A stretch of 64,000 nt of DNA, from NCBI RefSeq assembly GCF_024206495.1, contig NZ_JAMBPQ010000013.1:62001-126000 (forward strand). Direction: 5' to 3'. The DNA comes from Paraburkholderia sp. CNPSo 3272 (GTDB lineage: Bacteria > Pseudomonadota > Gammaproteobacteria > Burkholderiales > Burkholderiaceae). The translations under genes were made by a program, and so were the position numbers. The notes beneath the pieces were generated by a model. It made no database searches. It saw only the letters and a list, made by a program, of their open reading frames with translations, and had not been told where the DNA came from. Shown piece after piece: positions 17,751 to 26,941 of this stretch. How positions within the stretch are numbered: the stretch's first letter is position 1; each line of letters starts with the position of its first letter.

Positions 17751-18953
17751 ATGACGATTGGCTGTCCCGAATGCGGCGCCCTCGAGGACATCCCTCCGCT
17801 CGGCCCGCGCATGCTCGCGCGCTGCAGGATCTGCCACTATCCGCTGGAGCGGCGCAGTGGGCGCAGTATCACCGCATCGCTCGCCTGCGCCATCACGACA
17901 TTTGTCCTGCTGTTCCCCGCCAACCTCGCGCCGCTGATGACCGTGCACATGCTCGGCGCCGATCGTTCCTCCGTTCTCGCGTCGGGCATCGTGTCGATCT
18001 GGCGCGACGGCTGGCTCGCGCTCGCGATACTGCTCGGCGCGTTCGGCATCGTGCTGCCGTTCGTACGCTTCGGCGTGCTCACGATCGTGCTCGGACTGGT
18101 CCGCTTCGGTGTGCGATGCAGGCACATCGGCACGCTCTTTCGCTGGACCATCGCGCTCGACATCTGGGCCATGCCCGACGTGTATCTCGTGGGCTGCCTG
18201 GTCGGTTATGCGCGCGTCACGCAGAACCTTACGGGAACGATCGGGGCTGGCGGCTACTGTTTCATCGTCGCCGCGCTCATGTCGATGCTCACGCGCGCCT
18301 CGCTCGATCGCCGCACCGTCTGGCGCGCCATCGTCCCCGACCAGGAAGCGCCGCACGGGCACGCGCTGTCCTGCCCCGTGTGCGACCTCGTCGTACCCAT
18401 TTCGCATGAGGGCCGGCCCTGCCCGCGCTGCGGGCTGAAACTGCGCGCGCGCAAGCGGGATGCAGTCGTGCGCGCAGCCGCGCTCACGCTCGCGGCGCTC
18501 GTGCTCACTGTGCCCGCCAACTTCTATCCGATGACCATGTCGCTGCAGCTCGGGCGCTACGACTCGCACCGCATCATCGATGGCGTTTATCAGCTCTTTC
18601 ATGTCGGGCTATGGCCATTCGGAATCCTGATCGTCTGCACGAGCATCGTGATTCCGCTTGCGAAGCTCGGCGGCATGCTGTGGTTCATCACCTCGGTCTT
18701 GCGCCATTCGCGCCGGCACCTGCGCGCCAAGGCCCATCTTTATCGGTGGATCGACGAACTGGGCCGCTGGTCGAACGTCGACGTCTTCACGATCGCGGCC
18801 TTCGTGCCGCTGATCCACTTCGACGGCGTGGCGGTGGCGAGACCCGCCCTCGGCGCGACGGCGTTCGCGCTCGTCGTCTTCCTCACGATGATGGCTTCGC
18901 GCAGCTTCGACCCGCGCATGATGTGGGATGTGCATACGTGGAGAAAGCCATGA
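17751..18953 (+). CDS. pqiA: PqiA paraquat-inducible membrane protein
   Basis: This is the inner-membrane component of the Pqi lipid-transport system, which bridges inner and outer membrane. It has the tandem-duplicated form: each half starts with a zinc-ribbon-like C-x2-C pair (CPECG...CRIC; CPVCD...CPRCG) followed by four hydrophobic helices, with motifs FPANLAPLMTVHMLG in the first half and VPANFYPMTMSLQLG in the second. The 400 residues match family length. The stop overlaps the pqiB start (ATGA), showing an operon pqiABC. In E. coli the operon is SoxRS-controlled; no SoxS site was identified here. Confidence 0.93.
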   Translation: MTIGCPECGALEDIPPLGPRMLARCRICHYPLERRSGRSITASLACAITTFVLLFPANLAPLMTVHMLGADRSSVLASGIVSIWRDGWLALAILLGAFGIVLPFVRFGVLTIVLGLVRFGVRCRHIGTLFRWTIALDIWAMPDVYLVGCLVGYARVTQNLTGTIGAGGYCFIVAALMSMLTRASLDRRTVWRAIVPDQEAPHGHALSCPVCDLVVPISHEGRPCPRCGLKLRARKRDAVVRAAALTLAALVLTVPANFYPMTMSLQLGRYDSHRIIDGVYQLFHVGLWPFGILIVCTSIVIPLAKLGGMLWFITSVLRHSRRHLRAKAHLYRWIDELGRWSNVDVFTIAAFVPLIHFDGVAVARPALGATAFALVVFLTMMASRSFDPRMMWDVHTWRKP

Positions 18954-20245
18954 GCGGCGCGCATCGCCACCGCACGCAAGCCGAAGTGCGGCGCAGCGCG
19001 TGGCCCGGCTGGATCTGGGCCGTGCCGATCGCCGCCATCGGCGCGACGGGATGGCTCGGCCTGCGCGCGCTCATCCATGACGGCGAGACCGTTGTCGTCA
19101 CATTCGACAACGCCTACGGCATGAAGCCCGACGACACGATCGTCACGCTGCGCGGCGTGAAGGTGGGCGCAGTCTCGGACGTGTCGCTCGCGCCCGATGG
19201 CAACCATGTCGAAGCCAAGCTCCGGATCGACCGGGCGGAAAACCCATATTTGCGTTCGGGCACGCAGTTTTTCCTGCGCGGCGCGAAGGTGGATTTGGGC
19301 GATCCAGCCTCGCTGAAGGCCATGCTTTCGGGACCCGAAATCGTCATGGAGCCGGGTCCCGGCAAGCATGCCGACCACTTCGAAGGCAGCGATCGCCGGC
19401 CCGCGCTTGCGCCCGAACACGGCCCGATGGTGAGCTATGCGGTGCGCTTCGACGGCGCGGTCGGCAACCTGGACACGGGCGCGGAGGTGGATCTGCGCGG
19501 TTTTCCCGTGGGGACCGTCACGAGCGTGCGCCTGAGCTACGACGCGCGCACGGGCGCACTGAGCACGCCCGTTCAGCTGGCGCTGGACCCATCGCAGCTC
19601 GGCATCGTCGGCGCGCCGCCGCCCGCGGACGGCAACTGGCGCCCGCTCGTCAACGGCATGCTCGATCACCTCGTCGCCGACGGTCTGCGCGCGCGCCTTT
19701 CGCAGGACCCGCCGCTCGTCGGGCCGCGCAAGGTCAATCTCGACTTCGTTGCAGGCGCAGCGGGCGCAACGCTCACCGCCGACAACGGGCTCCCCGTAAT
19801 CCCGAGCGTCGCCCCCGCCGATTTCGACACCATGACCTCCCGCGCCGGCGACGTGATCCGCAAGATCGACGACCTGCCCATCAAGCAAACGGGCGACGAA
19901 GTGCGCAGCATTGCGGCGCACGTGAACGCCATCAGCTCCTCGCCGCAGATCCGCGACAGCCTCATGCATATCGACCGCTCGGTTGCGCAAATCGATCGGA
20001 CGCTCGCGCAGGTGTCGCCTCAGATCGGCCCGCTCGTCGCGCAGCTGCGCGAGACGGCAAACGAAGCCGATCGCACTGTCGCGGCGGCTAACCGTACGCT
20101 GGGCGCCGACGCTTCGAGCCAGAACGACCTGCCTGCCGCGCTGCGCGAGCTGACCAATACCGCGCGCTCGGTGCGCGCGCTCGCCGACTATCTCGACCGG
20201 CATCCCGAAGCGCTGTTGCACGGCAAGGCAGAGGAGAGCCAATGA
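18950..20245 (+). CDS. pqiB: PqiB, MCE-domain periplasm-spanning protein
   Basis: PqiB forms hexameric tubes of stacked MCE rings that carry lipids across the periplasm. One N-terminal helix (WPGWIWAVPIAAIGATGWLGL) anchors it. Two MCE domains can be recognised by eye (TVVVTFDNAYGMKPDDTIVTLRGVKVG; YAVRFDGAVGNLDTGAEVDLRGFPVGTV), then a long helical C-terminus with heptad-like IDRSVAQIDRTLAQVSPQIG. With 431 residues it is shorter than E. coli PqiB (about 546, three MCE domains), so one domain may be lacking or diverged. The ATG overlaps the pqiA stop. Confidence 0.92.
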   Translation: MSGAHRHRTQAEVRRSAWPGWIWAVPIAAIGATGWLGLRALIHDGETVVVTFDNAYGMKPDDTIVTLRGVKVGAVSDVSLAPDGNHVEAKLRIDRAENPYLRSGTQFFLRGAKVDLGDPASLKAMLSGPEIVMEPGPGKHADHFEGSDRRPALAPEHGPMVSYAVRFDGAVGNLDTGAEVDLRGFPVGTVTSVRLSYDARTGALSTPVQLALDPSQLGIVGAPPPADGNWRPLVNGMLDHLVADGLRARLSQDPPLVGPRKVNLDFVAGAAGATLTADNGLPVIPSVAPADFDTMTSRAGDVIRKIDDLPIKQTGDEVRSIAAHVNAISSSPQIRDSLMHIDRSVAQIDRTLAQVSPQIGPLVAQLRETANEADRTVAAANRTLGADASSQNDLPAALRELTNTARSVRALADYLDRHPEALLHGKAEESQ

Positions 20246-20868
20246 TGCGCCGCCATACGAGTCGCGCCAGATGCGCACTGGCTTCGATCGCGCGAGTGCT
20301 GCGCGCGGTCATGCTCCTGGGCATCGGCGCCGGGATCGCCGCCTGTGGCCACAGCCCGCCCACGCGTTACGTCACGCTCGACGCGACGCCTGCACAAGCG
20401 CCGCTTTCCACCGCCGCCATGGCCCCGGTGCAGCTGAGCGCCGTGCATGTTCCCGCCGTGCTCGACCGGCCAGAAGTGGTGACGCATGTCGCGCCCAACC
20501 GGCTCGCAGTCGACGACAACGACCGCTGGGGCGCGCCGCTCGCGCAGATGATGCGCAGCACGCTTGCGCAAGACCTGCTGCCGCGCCTGCCGCCCGGCGC
20601 ATTCGTTTTTCCCGACGCGCCTGCGCCCGTCGGCACGCGCACGCTCGTCGTCACGGTGCTCGACTGCAACGCGAGCGCGGGCGGCACGCTCACGCTGCAA
20701 GTGGCGTGGACGCTGCTGGCGGGGCAGCCCGCACGCACCACGCTGTCCCAGCAGGCCGCGCTGAGCGCGCCGGTCGAGGGTCACGACGCGGCGGCGCAAG
20801 CCGCTGCGCTCAGTCGCGTGCTCGGCGAACTCGCCGACCGGATCGCGGCATCGATCGCCGTGCGGTGA
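20242..20868 (+). CDS. pqiC: PqiC/YmbA-type outer-membrane lipoprotein
   Basis: The 208-residue product is the outer-membrane end of the Pqi system. A long basic leader precedes a lipobox (I-A-A-C) near residue 35, then the ABC-auxiliary lipoprotein fold with PTRYVTLDATP, VHVPAVLDRPEVVTHVAPNRLAVDDNDRWGAPLAQMMRSTLAQDL. The ATG overlaps the pqiB stop; because ATGATG occurs, the second Met is equally possible, and the true signal may begin at MLLGIGAGIAAC. Confidence 0.9.
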   Translation: MMRRHTSRARCALASIARVLRAVMLLGIGAGIAACGHSPPTRYVTLDATPAQAPLSTAAMAPVQLSAVHVPAVLDRPEVVTHVAPNRLAVDDNDRWGAPLAQMMRSTLAQDLLPRLPPGAFVFPDAPAPVGTRTLVVTVLDCNASAGGTLTLQVAWTLLAGQPARTTLSQQAALSAPVEGHDAAAQAAALSRVLGELADRIAASIAVR

Positions 20869-20906
20869 CACGGCGATCGCTGACACAGGCGGCTCTCCCC
20901 GCGGTG

Positions 20907-22385
20907 CTAACCGCCCGTCTGGAATCCTAACGACGCCGCCTTCGCGCGCAGGTCCGCGAAACGGTCCACGTTCGGGTTGGTCGCGAGCTGCGACTGATCG
21001 ATCGACGACACCGGATTCGACGGCGACACCCCGGGGATCCCCGAGCACTCCCCGCCGAACGTGCCCTGGGCAATCGTGAACGCCGGCGCATCGGTGCGCG
21101 GCGCATCGGTGAAATCGAGCGCATAGGCCAGATTGAAGGTCGCAGAATCGCTGCTGCGCACGCCGAGCGGCTGCAAGCCGAATCGCCATTGCAGCAGTGC
21201 GTGAATCGAACTCGGATCGAACGGATAGCGCGTGACCGTCCCCGCGCGAACGCGCGGCCCCAGCAGCGCGAGCGGCACGCGAAAACCCAGCTTGCCGTCG
21301 TTGCCGAGCGCGAGCTCGTCCTTGCTGATCGGCCGCGTGGGCGGCACCACGTGCTCTAGAAAGCCGCCCCATTCGTCGTACACGACGATCATCAGCGTAC
21401 GGTTCCAGGTCGGGCTCGTGCGCAGCGTCTCGTACACCTGGCCGAGAAACGCCTCGCCGTTGCGGATGTCCGCGTGCGGATGATCGTCCGCGGAAGTGCC
21501 TTGCGGCTCGCCCGCGAAGGCCGGATCGACCATGCAGAACGGCGGCAGCGTGCCCGCCCCGGCGTGCGCCACGAAATCCGAAAACGGCCGCGAAATGCCG
21601 ACATAGCGCGTGCCGTAAAGCGCCGTAAACGGCACGTCGTGATAGTAGTAGCTACAGCCGATATTCGCGGCGCTGAGCCTGTCCCAGATCGTGGGGAGCG
21701 TCGAATTGTCGATGCTGTCATCGAGGCGATCCGTTGCGCCGCTGTGCAGGTAAAGGCGGTTGGGAAACGTGCTGGTGAGGATGCCGCTGAAGTAGAAGTC
21801 GCCAATCGTGTAGCTGCTCGCCACGGCGTCGAAGAACTGCACATCGGCCGACGTGTAATAGCCGATGGGCAGCAAGTCGCCCTGATGCAGGCTCGTGCCC
21901 GGCGTGAGAAGAAAGCCGTTCATCTCGCCTGAGGCCAGTTGCGTACGCGCGCCGTCGTAGCTGTGATTGGGGTCCTGGTACGCGCACGCCTGGTAGCCAT
22001 AGGCGGCATTCGCCGCGAGCGAAAACGGCGTTTGCGTCGCGCCGAACGCGTCCTTGAACTGCCGGTTCGCGGGCATGCCTTCGGCGCCCGGCACCCAGCC
22101 GAGGAAGTGGTCGAAAGAACGGTTTTCCATCGTGACCAGCACGATGAAGTCGATGCCCGAACTGGCGGGATTCGGCAACGCCGGACGCGGCAAGCTATAA
22201 CGGTCGGCGCCGTCCGGCGAGGGAACGTCGCCGATCGAGGGCGCGGGCGCGTCGCCGTTCTGGCCGCCCGGGTGATCACCGCCGCCGCCGCAGCCCGACA
22301 GCGCAACGCTGCCTGCAACCGCCGCTACGCCGGCAAGAAAACGGCGCCGGTCGTATCCGTGATGCGGGCTATTCTCGTCTCCCAT
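20907..22385 (-). CDS. Tat-exported phosphoesterase (phospholipase C/acid phosphatase AcpA-like)
   Basis: This secreted enzyme belongs to the family of phospholipases C and AcpA acid phosphatases, which hydrolyse phosphate esters with metal ions. A Tat signal (YDRRRFLAGVAAVAGSVALSGC) is followed by a Gly-rich linker with a lipobox-like S-G-C. The catalytic core starts IVLVTMENRSFDHFLGWVPGAEG (metal-binding Glu-Asn and the nucleophile region) and contains later IVVYDEWGGFLEHVVPP and the DHPHADIRNGE segment. The start at 22385 has AGGAGA upstream; the longer frame starting 14 codons earlier has no signal. At 492 residues it lacks the C-terminal domains of haemolytic PLCs. Confidence 0.9.
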   Translation of the reverse strand: MGDENSPHHGYDRRRFLAGVAAVAGSVALSGCGGGGDHPGGQNGDAPAPSIGDVPSPDGADRYSLPRPALPNPASSGIDFIVLVTMENRSFDHFLGWVPGAEGMPANRQFKDAFGATQTPFSLAANAAYGYQACAYQDPNHSYDGARTQLASGEMNGFLLTPGTSLHQGDLLPIGYYTSADVQFFDAVASSYTIGDFYFSGILTSTFPNRLYLHSGATDRLDDSIDNSTLPTIWDRLSAANIGCSYYYHDVPFTALYGTRYVGISRPFSDFVAHAGAGTLPPFCMVDPAFAGEPQGTSADDHPHADIRNGEAFLGQVYETLRTSPTWNRTLMIVVYDEWGGFLEHVVPPTRPISKDELALGNDGKLGFRVPLALLGPRVRAGTVTRYPFDPSSIHALLQWRFGLQPLGVRSSDSATFNLAYALDFTDAPRTDAPAFTIAQGTFGGECSGIPGVSPSNPVSSIDQSQLATNPNVDRFADLRAKAASLGFQTGG

Positions 22386-22582
22386 GACACGTCTCCTGGT
22401 TGGATGCGGCGCTGGCAATCCGCCCATGCCTCGCTGCCGCGAAGCGAAACGCGCTCGCTACGGCGCGAGCAGCGGACGGTCCTTGCGCGCAAGCCTCGCG
22501 CCCGCCGTCAGACAGCCAGGACAGTCCGGATGTGCTGCGATGGGAGAGGACGACGACGGAGGTCAGGACGTGCGCGGCAGCC

Positions 22583-23428
22583 TCAGGACTGCTCAATGAG
22601 CGCCTTGACACGCTCGGCCTGCCCGGCATCGACCGGGTTGTAGACGATCATGTGCAGGTCGGGCCGGCCATCGACGGAAAACGCCGACTGCTCCAGCGCG
22701 ATGAGCCCGAGCGTGGGATGGTGCAGGCGCTTCACATGGTCGGCTTCCGCGTGCGCCAGCACTTCGTTCTCGCGCCACAGCGCGTCGAACTCGGGGCTCA
22801 CGCCGCACAACTCGTCGACGAGTTCGCCAACGGCCGAAACGACGCCAGCACGCGCCACGTCGGCCCGGAACGCGCCCACCACGAAGCGGGCGACGCTGTC
22901 CCAGTCGTGCTGCTTGGCGCGCACGTCCGGGTTGCAGAACAGGAAGCGCAGGATGTTGCGCTGACCGGGCGGCAGCTTGCCGTAGTCGGTCAGCACGATG
23001 GCCGCGGCGCGATTCCAGGCCACGACCTCCCAGGTGGCCGTCTTGACGATGGCCGGACTGAAGCGCAGCGAGTCGAGCAGGCGTTGGAGCCGCGGATTGA
23101 CCCCGTCCACGGGCTTGTAGCGCACTTCCGGCGGCCGCCCGAGCCCCAGCATGAAGAGGTGCTCGCGCTCCGGATCGGTGAGCATCAGCGCGCTGCAGAT
23201 GCGCTCGAGCACTTCCGGCGAAGCCGCGCCGCCGCGCCCCTGTTCGAGCCACGTGTACCAGGTCGGACTGATATTGGCGCGCTGCGCCACTTCTTCGCGA
23301 CGCAACCCCGGCGTGCGCCTGCGACCGCTGAAACCGAAGCTCGCTGGGTCGAGCCGCGTGCGGCAGCGCTTCAGGAAGTCGCCGAGCGAACCCGCCGAGT
23401 GGATCGGAATAGAGAGCCTGTTAGTCAT
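22583..23428 (-). CDS. XRE family transcriptional regulator with MmyB-like ligand domain
   Basis: The N-terminus (about 15-85) is an XRE helix-turn-helix with the typical LGDFLKRCRTRLDP...RRTPGLRREEVAQRANISPTWYTWLEQGR. The remainder is a PAS-like MmyB ligand-binding domain (WEVVAWNRAAAIVLTDYG; NPDVRAKQHDWD; HPTLGLIALEQSAFSVDGRPDLHMIVYNP), known to bind fatty-acid-like ligands in related proteins. It is divergent from the SDR gene at 23509 with 80 bases between, and this pairing of MmyB regulators with SDR enzymes is common in Burkholderia. A short dyad overlaps its start codon. Confidence 0.93.
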   Translation of the reverse strand: MTNRLSIPIHSAGSLGDFLKRCRTRLDPASFGFSGRRRTPGLRREEVAQRANISPTWYTWLEQGRGGAASPEVLERICSALMLTDPEREHLFMLGLGRPPEVRYKPVDGVNPRLQRLLDSLRFSPAIVKTATWEVVAWNRAAAIVLTDYGKLPPGQRNILRFLFCNPDVRAKQHDWDSVARFVVGAFRADVARAGVVSAVGELVDELCGVSPEFDALWRENEVLAHAEADHVKRLHHPTLGLIALEQSAFSVDGRPDLHMIVYNPVDAGQAERVKALIEQS

Positions 23429-23441
23429 CTTAATATGATGA
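23425..23441. promoter_or_regulatory. Candidate operator over the regulator start codon
   Basis: TCATC (23425-23429) and GATGA (23437-23441) form an inverted repeat with a seven-base AT-rich centre. It covers the start codon of the XRE regulator and lies in the 80-base divergent spacer shared with the SDR gene, so it could serve autoregulation and control of the SDR gene. This is inference from position and symmetry only. Confidence 0.4.
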
Positions 23442-23508
23442 ACTCACTACTTTAACGGTATAGAGAATTTGGAGATAGTACGCCAGTCATGACCCAGGAG
23501 AGATGACC

Positions 23509-24411
23509 ATGCGTATTTTTCTGACCGGCGCGACCGGCTTCATCGGCTCGGCGCTCGTTGCGGAACTCATCGAAGCCGGTCACGAGGTGATCGGCATGAC
23601 CCGCTCCGAAGCCGGCGCACAGGCACTCGCCCGCGCGGGTGCAGGCGTGCATCGCGGCACGCTGGAGGAACCGGCAAGCCTGCGCAGCGGCGCGGAGCAA
23701 GCGGACGCCGTGATTCACACGGCATTCGACCACGACTTCTCGCGCTTCGTCGAAAACTGCGAAAAGGACAAGCGCGCTATTGCGGCGCTCGGCGCCGCGC
23801 TCGCGGGCTCCGACCGTCCGTTGCTGATCACGTCCGGCACGGGCATCGGCAATGGCCAGCCCGGCGAGCTGGCGAGCGAGGACGTCTTCAATCCGGGCCA
23901 TCCCAACCCGCGTATTGCGTCCGAGCTGGCCGGGCAGGCACTGCTGGAACAAGGGCTCAATGTGGGCGCGGTGCGGCTGCCGCAGGTCCACAACCCGTTC
24001 CGGCAGGGGCTGATTACGCCGCTCGTTGCGATCGCGCGCGAGAAAGGCGTCTGCGCCTACGTGGGCGACGGCCAGAACCGCTGGCCGGCCGGCCACCTCT
24101 CCGACGTCGTGCGCCTTTATCGGCTCGCCGTGGAAAAAGCTCAGCCGGGCGCGCGCTACAACGCGGTTGGCGAAGAAGGCGTGACGACCCGCGAAATCGC
24201 CGAGGCACTGGGCCGAGGGCTCGGCCTGCCGGCCGTCTCGATCGCGCCGGAAGACGCGGCCGCGCATTTCGGGTGGATGGGGATATTCGCCGGCCTCGAC
24301 ATGCCCGCTTCGAGCGCGCTCACCCAGGCGCGGCTCGGCTGGCGCCCGACGGGTCCCTCGCTGATTGCCGATCTGAACGAAGCGCGCTTCGCAGAGGTGG
24401 GCGCTTCATAA
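23509..24411 (+). CDS. NAD-dependent epimerase/dehydratase-like SDR protein
   Basis: An extended (atypical) short-chain dehydrogenase. The nucleotide motif is FLTGATGFIGSALVAELIEAGHEVIG at the N-terminus. The classical YxxxK is not evident, in keeping with the atypical/NmrA-like SDRs of this group; HNPFRQGLITPL and GDGQNRWPAGHLSDVVRLYRLAVE are characteristic. Two start codons are possible six bases apart; 23509 has AGGAG at a good distance. It is probably regulated by the divergent MmyB-type regulator. The reaction is unknown. Confidence 0.88.
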   Translation: MRIFLTGATGFIGSALVAELIEAGHEVIGMTRSEAGAQALARAGAGVHRGTLEEPASLRSGAEQADAVIHTAFDHDFSRFVENCEKDKRAIAALGAALAGSDRPLLITSGTGIGNGQPGELASEDVFNPGHPNPRIASELAGQALLEQGLNVGAVRLPQVHNPFRQGLITPLVAIAREKGVCAYVGDGQNRWPAGHLSDVVRLYRLAVEKAQPGARYNAVGEEGVTTREIAEALGRGLGLPAVSIAPEDAAAHFGWMGIFAGLDMPASSALTQARLGWRPTGPSLIADLNEARFAEVGAS

Positions 24412-24507
24412 TGAGCCGATAGTCATCCTGAATATTCTCACCTCAGCGTCTCGTGGCCGGTAGCGGCTACGAGACAGACTCCGAGCACGATGCCGTTATC
24501 GCTGCGC

Positions 24508-25704
24508 TCACGCGGGGTCGCGTCGCGCGCCCTGCGCGCGCAAGGCCTCGGCGAGTCTGCCCGGCTCCCAGTCCTCGCGCAGCGCGCGCTGCATGAGCGC
24601 CTGCTGGCTTTCTGGCGCGAGGCCACCCTGGGGCGGGTCACGGTCGAGATTCGTGGGAAACGGATAGCCCTCGGCACACGAGGCGATGACCGCCATGGTC
24701 GCGAGGTCGACTGCATTGCCTCCGCTCTTCCTGCGCCGCTCGCGCAGCACGGGATAAATCGCCTCGCACATGCTCGTGCGGTCGAGCGCTTCCATGGCGC
24801 GCCCCATTGCCGATGAAACCTGCAGCAGGTTCGCCATGCGCTGCACGTCGGCGGTGCGGTTCGCGCCCGCCGCATGAAACAGCGCGGGATTGAAGAACAG
24901 GGCGTCGCCTTTGCCAAGCGGAAGCTGCACGCAGTGCGCCTCGAAATACGCGCGAAAATCGGCTCGCCGCCACGCAAGATAGCCTTCGGCATAGCGTTGC
25001 GAATACGGCAAGAGTTTCGTCGGACCGCTCTCGACCTGCATATCGCAGTGCGCCACCGCCCCCTGGAGCGTGAGGAATGCGCAGACGTGATGCACGTGCG
25101 CCGGATAACGCTGCGCCTCCTCGATCGTCTGGAATCCCAGGTGATAGTCGCGGTGCGCTTCCTGAGCCGCGCCGCCCGGACGCACCACGTTGACCTGCGA
25201 GGTCATCTGATAGCACGGTCCGAGCCACGCCTCGCACACCGCCATGAGCGGCAGGTTCGCGAAGTATTCGACGAATACGGCGGGCGCCTCGAGGCAGAGC
25301 TTCTGTTGCGCATTCCAGATGCGGTCGTTTGCGCCCGCCTTCGCAAAATGGTCCGCGCCGCTCGCGCCATGCTCCTGCTCGGCCCGGATGATGGCTTCGA
25401 ACACGGCGGTCGCATCGTCCACGGGCTGCGTGTTCGCGTAAGCGCGCTCGAGCACCAGCACGCCGGCGCCGTCGCGCAGCACGTGCGCCCATTCCGCCTG
25501 CAATTGCGCGCGCTGCGCGGCGTCGTGGAGCACGCCTTCGAGCGCCTCGCAGTCGTACACGGGAATGCGCTGCCGCACATCGCAGGCGTAGTGCAACGGG
25601 CTGCCGTCGTCGCGCAGCCGGTTCGCGAATGCCTCCAGCGAGCATTCGTGTTCGACGTACCATTGCCGCCCCAAATCCGCCGCCGGTGTTTCGCGCTGAT
25701 CCAT
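24508..25704 (-). CDS. Phytanoyl-CoA dioxygenase (PhyH) family Fe(II)/2-oxoglutarate oxygenase
   Basis: The 398-residue product has the double-stranded beta-helix iron site: H-x-D in EAHRDYHLGF and a distal His in PALFHAAGANRT, followed by an Arg/Lys-containing strand. Segments QVNVVRPGGAAQEAH and ESGPTKLLPYSQRY agree with PhyH proteins. Such enzymes hydroxylate CoA thioesters, osmolytes or natural products with 2-oxoglutarate and oxygen. Start at 25704 is preceded by GGAGGC; an upstream Met gives 13 more residues. No pathway genes adjoin it, so the substrate is open. It precedes no obvious operon partner. Confidence 0.83.
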   Translation of the reverse strand: MDQRETPAADLGRQWYVEHECSLEAFANRLRDDGSPLHYACDVRQRIPVYDCEALEGVLHDAAQRAQLQAEWAHVLRDGAGVLVLERAYANTQPVDDATAVFEAIIRAEQEHGASGADHFAKAGANDRIWNAQQKLCLEAPAVFVEYFANLPLMAVCEAWLGPCYQMTSQVNVVRPGGAAQEAHRDYHLGFQTIEEAQRYPAHVHHVCAFLTLQGAVAHCDMQVESGPTKLLPYSQRYAEGYLAWRRADFRAYFEAHCVQLPLGKGDALFFNPALFHAAGANRTADVQRMANLLQVSSAMGRAMEALDRTSMCEAIYPVLRERRRKSGGNAVDLATMAVIASCAEGYPFPTNLDRDPPQGGLAPESQQALMQRALREDWEPGRLAEALRAQGARRDPA

Positions 25705-25814
25705 GCGTCTGCCTCCGTTTTGAATCAAGGATAACGTCGGCACGTGGCGGCGTGGATATCAAAAATCTATCAGAAACGCATCAGGAAGGTGTCGGCATGG
25801 CTGCGGGAGGCACG

Positions 25815-26756
25815 TCACTCGAGCGGAAAGCCATCCTTGAACGTCTGCCGCAGGAACTCAGTAAAGTGCTTGACCGCACGGGGCACCTGCGCCCCATACG
25901 GCCGCACGACGTGCAATTGCGAAGCGAACGCGCCCACGGGGCGCCAGTTGGGCAGCAGCAGGGTGAGCTTGCCGGCCTGCAGCGCGGCCTGCGCGCTGAA
26001 ATCGGGCAACAGCGCGATGCCGAGATGCTCCAGCGCCGCGTCGCGCAACGCTTCGCTGTTGTTCGCCGAGAACGGGCCGTTCACCGTCACCGTCTCGCGC
26101 GCGCCTTCCGCGCGGCGGCCGGCTTTCTCGAACGACCACACGCCCGCACCCAGCGGGCGCGGATAGAACAGACAGTCGTGTTGCGCCAGATCGGCGGGCG
26201 TTTGCGGCGTGCCGCGCTGCTTGAGGTAAGCCCGCGTGGCGACGATGACCGAGCGCGTGTCGCAGAGCTTCCAGGCCACGTGGGTTTCCGGCACCTGCGC
26301 GCTATGGCGAATCGCGAGATCGAACCCTTCCGTCGCAATCGAACTGAGCCGATCGGAAAGCTCCAGTTGCACGCGCACTTCGGGATGCGCGCGCGAAAAC
26401 TGCGCGAGACGCGGCACCAGTTGCTGGCGCGCGAACGCCACGGGCGCGGTGACGCGCACCGTGCCGCGCGCGACATCGGCCATCTCGCGCACGCTCGCAA
26501 AGCTCGCGGCAATGCTGTCGAACTCCGCGCGCGTATCCTCCACGAGCCGCAGCCCCGCCTCGGTGAAACGTACGCTGCGCGTGGTGCGCTGCACAAGGGG
26601 AACGCCCGCCACGCGCTCCAGTTCGGCGATGCGCTGGCTCACGGCCGCCTTGCTCACGCCCAGGCGCGACGCCGCCGCGGTAAAGCTGCCCTGAGTGGCC
26701 AGCACGTTGAGCCAGTGCAAATGTGTCCAGAGTGCTTCGACTCGCTGTGTATCCAT
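25815..26756 (-). CDS. LysR family regulator, divergent from mmsA
   Basis: This is a standard LysR protein (313 residues). The winged helix-turn-helix lies at about 10-70 with ATQGSFTAAASRLGVSKAAVSQRIAELERVAGVPLVQRTTR, and an effector domain follows. ATG at 26756 is chosen because the LysR domain begins right there; the longer frame adds 21 unmatched residues. It is back to back with mmsA, with a T-N11-A-type dyad in the gap, so it probably controls that gene and itself. Confidence 0.92.
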   Translation of the reverse strand: MDTQRVEALWTHLHWLNVLATQGSFTAAASRLGVSKAAVSQRIAELERVAGVPLVQRTTRSVRFTEAGLRLVEDTRAEFDSIAASFASVREMADVARGTVRVTAPVAFARQQLVPRLAQFSRAHPEVRVQLELSDRLSSIATEGFDLAIRHSAQVPETHVAWKLCDTRSVIVATRAYLKQRGTPQTPADLAQHDCLFYPRPLGAGVWSFEKAGRRAEGARETVTVNGPFSANNSEALRDAALEHLGIALLPDFSAQAALQAGKLTLLLPNWRPVGAFASQLHVVRPYGAQVPRAVKHFTEFLRQTFKDGFPLE

Positions 26757-26839
26757 TGATAAAAAGTCCGCGTCAAAACTCGTGAATCCCGCGCCGATAC
26801 TAGCATGCCGTTCGCGCACTTTTCACAGGCCGCGCTCGC

Positions 26840-26863
26840 GATTGTTCACAGTTGAAAACAATC
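26840..26863. promoter_or_regulatory. Candidate LysR box between lysR and mmsA
   Basis: GATTGTT (26840-26846) and AACAATC (26857-26863) are perfect inverted arms of seven bases with ten bases between. The site lies 80 bases before the mmsA start and fits the interrupted dyad with a T-N11-A core typical of LysR regulators. Confidence 0.55.
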
Positions 26864-26941
26864 AATTCAGCGCCAGTGGCTTTCCCCGGCCCCGCAGGCT
26901 CCGTAGACTGGGGGCACGCATTCACCTAACGAGGAGATGAC

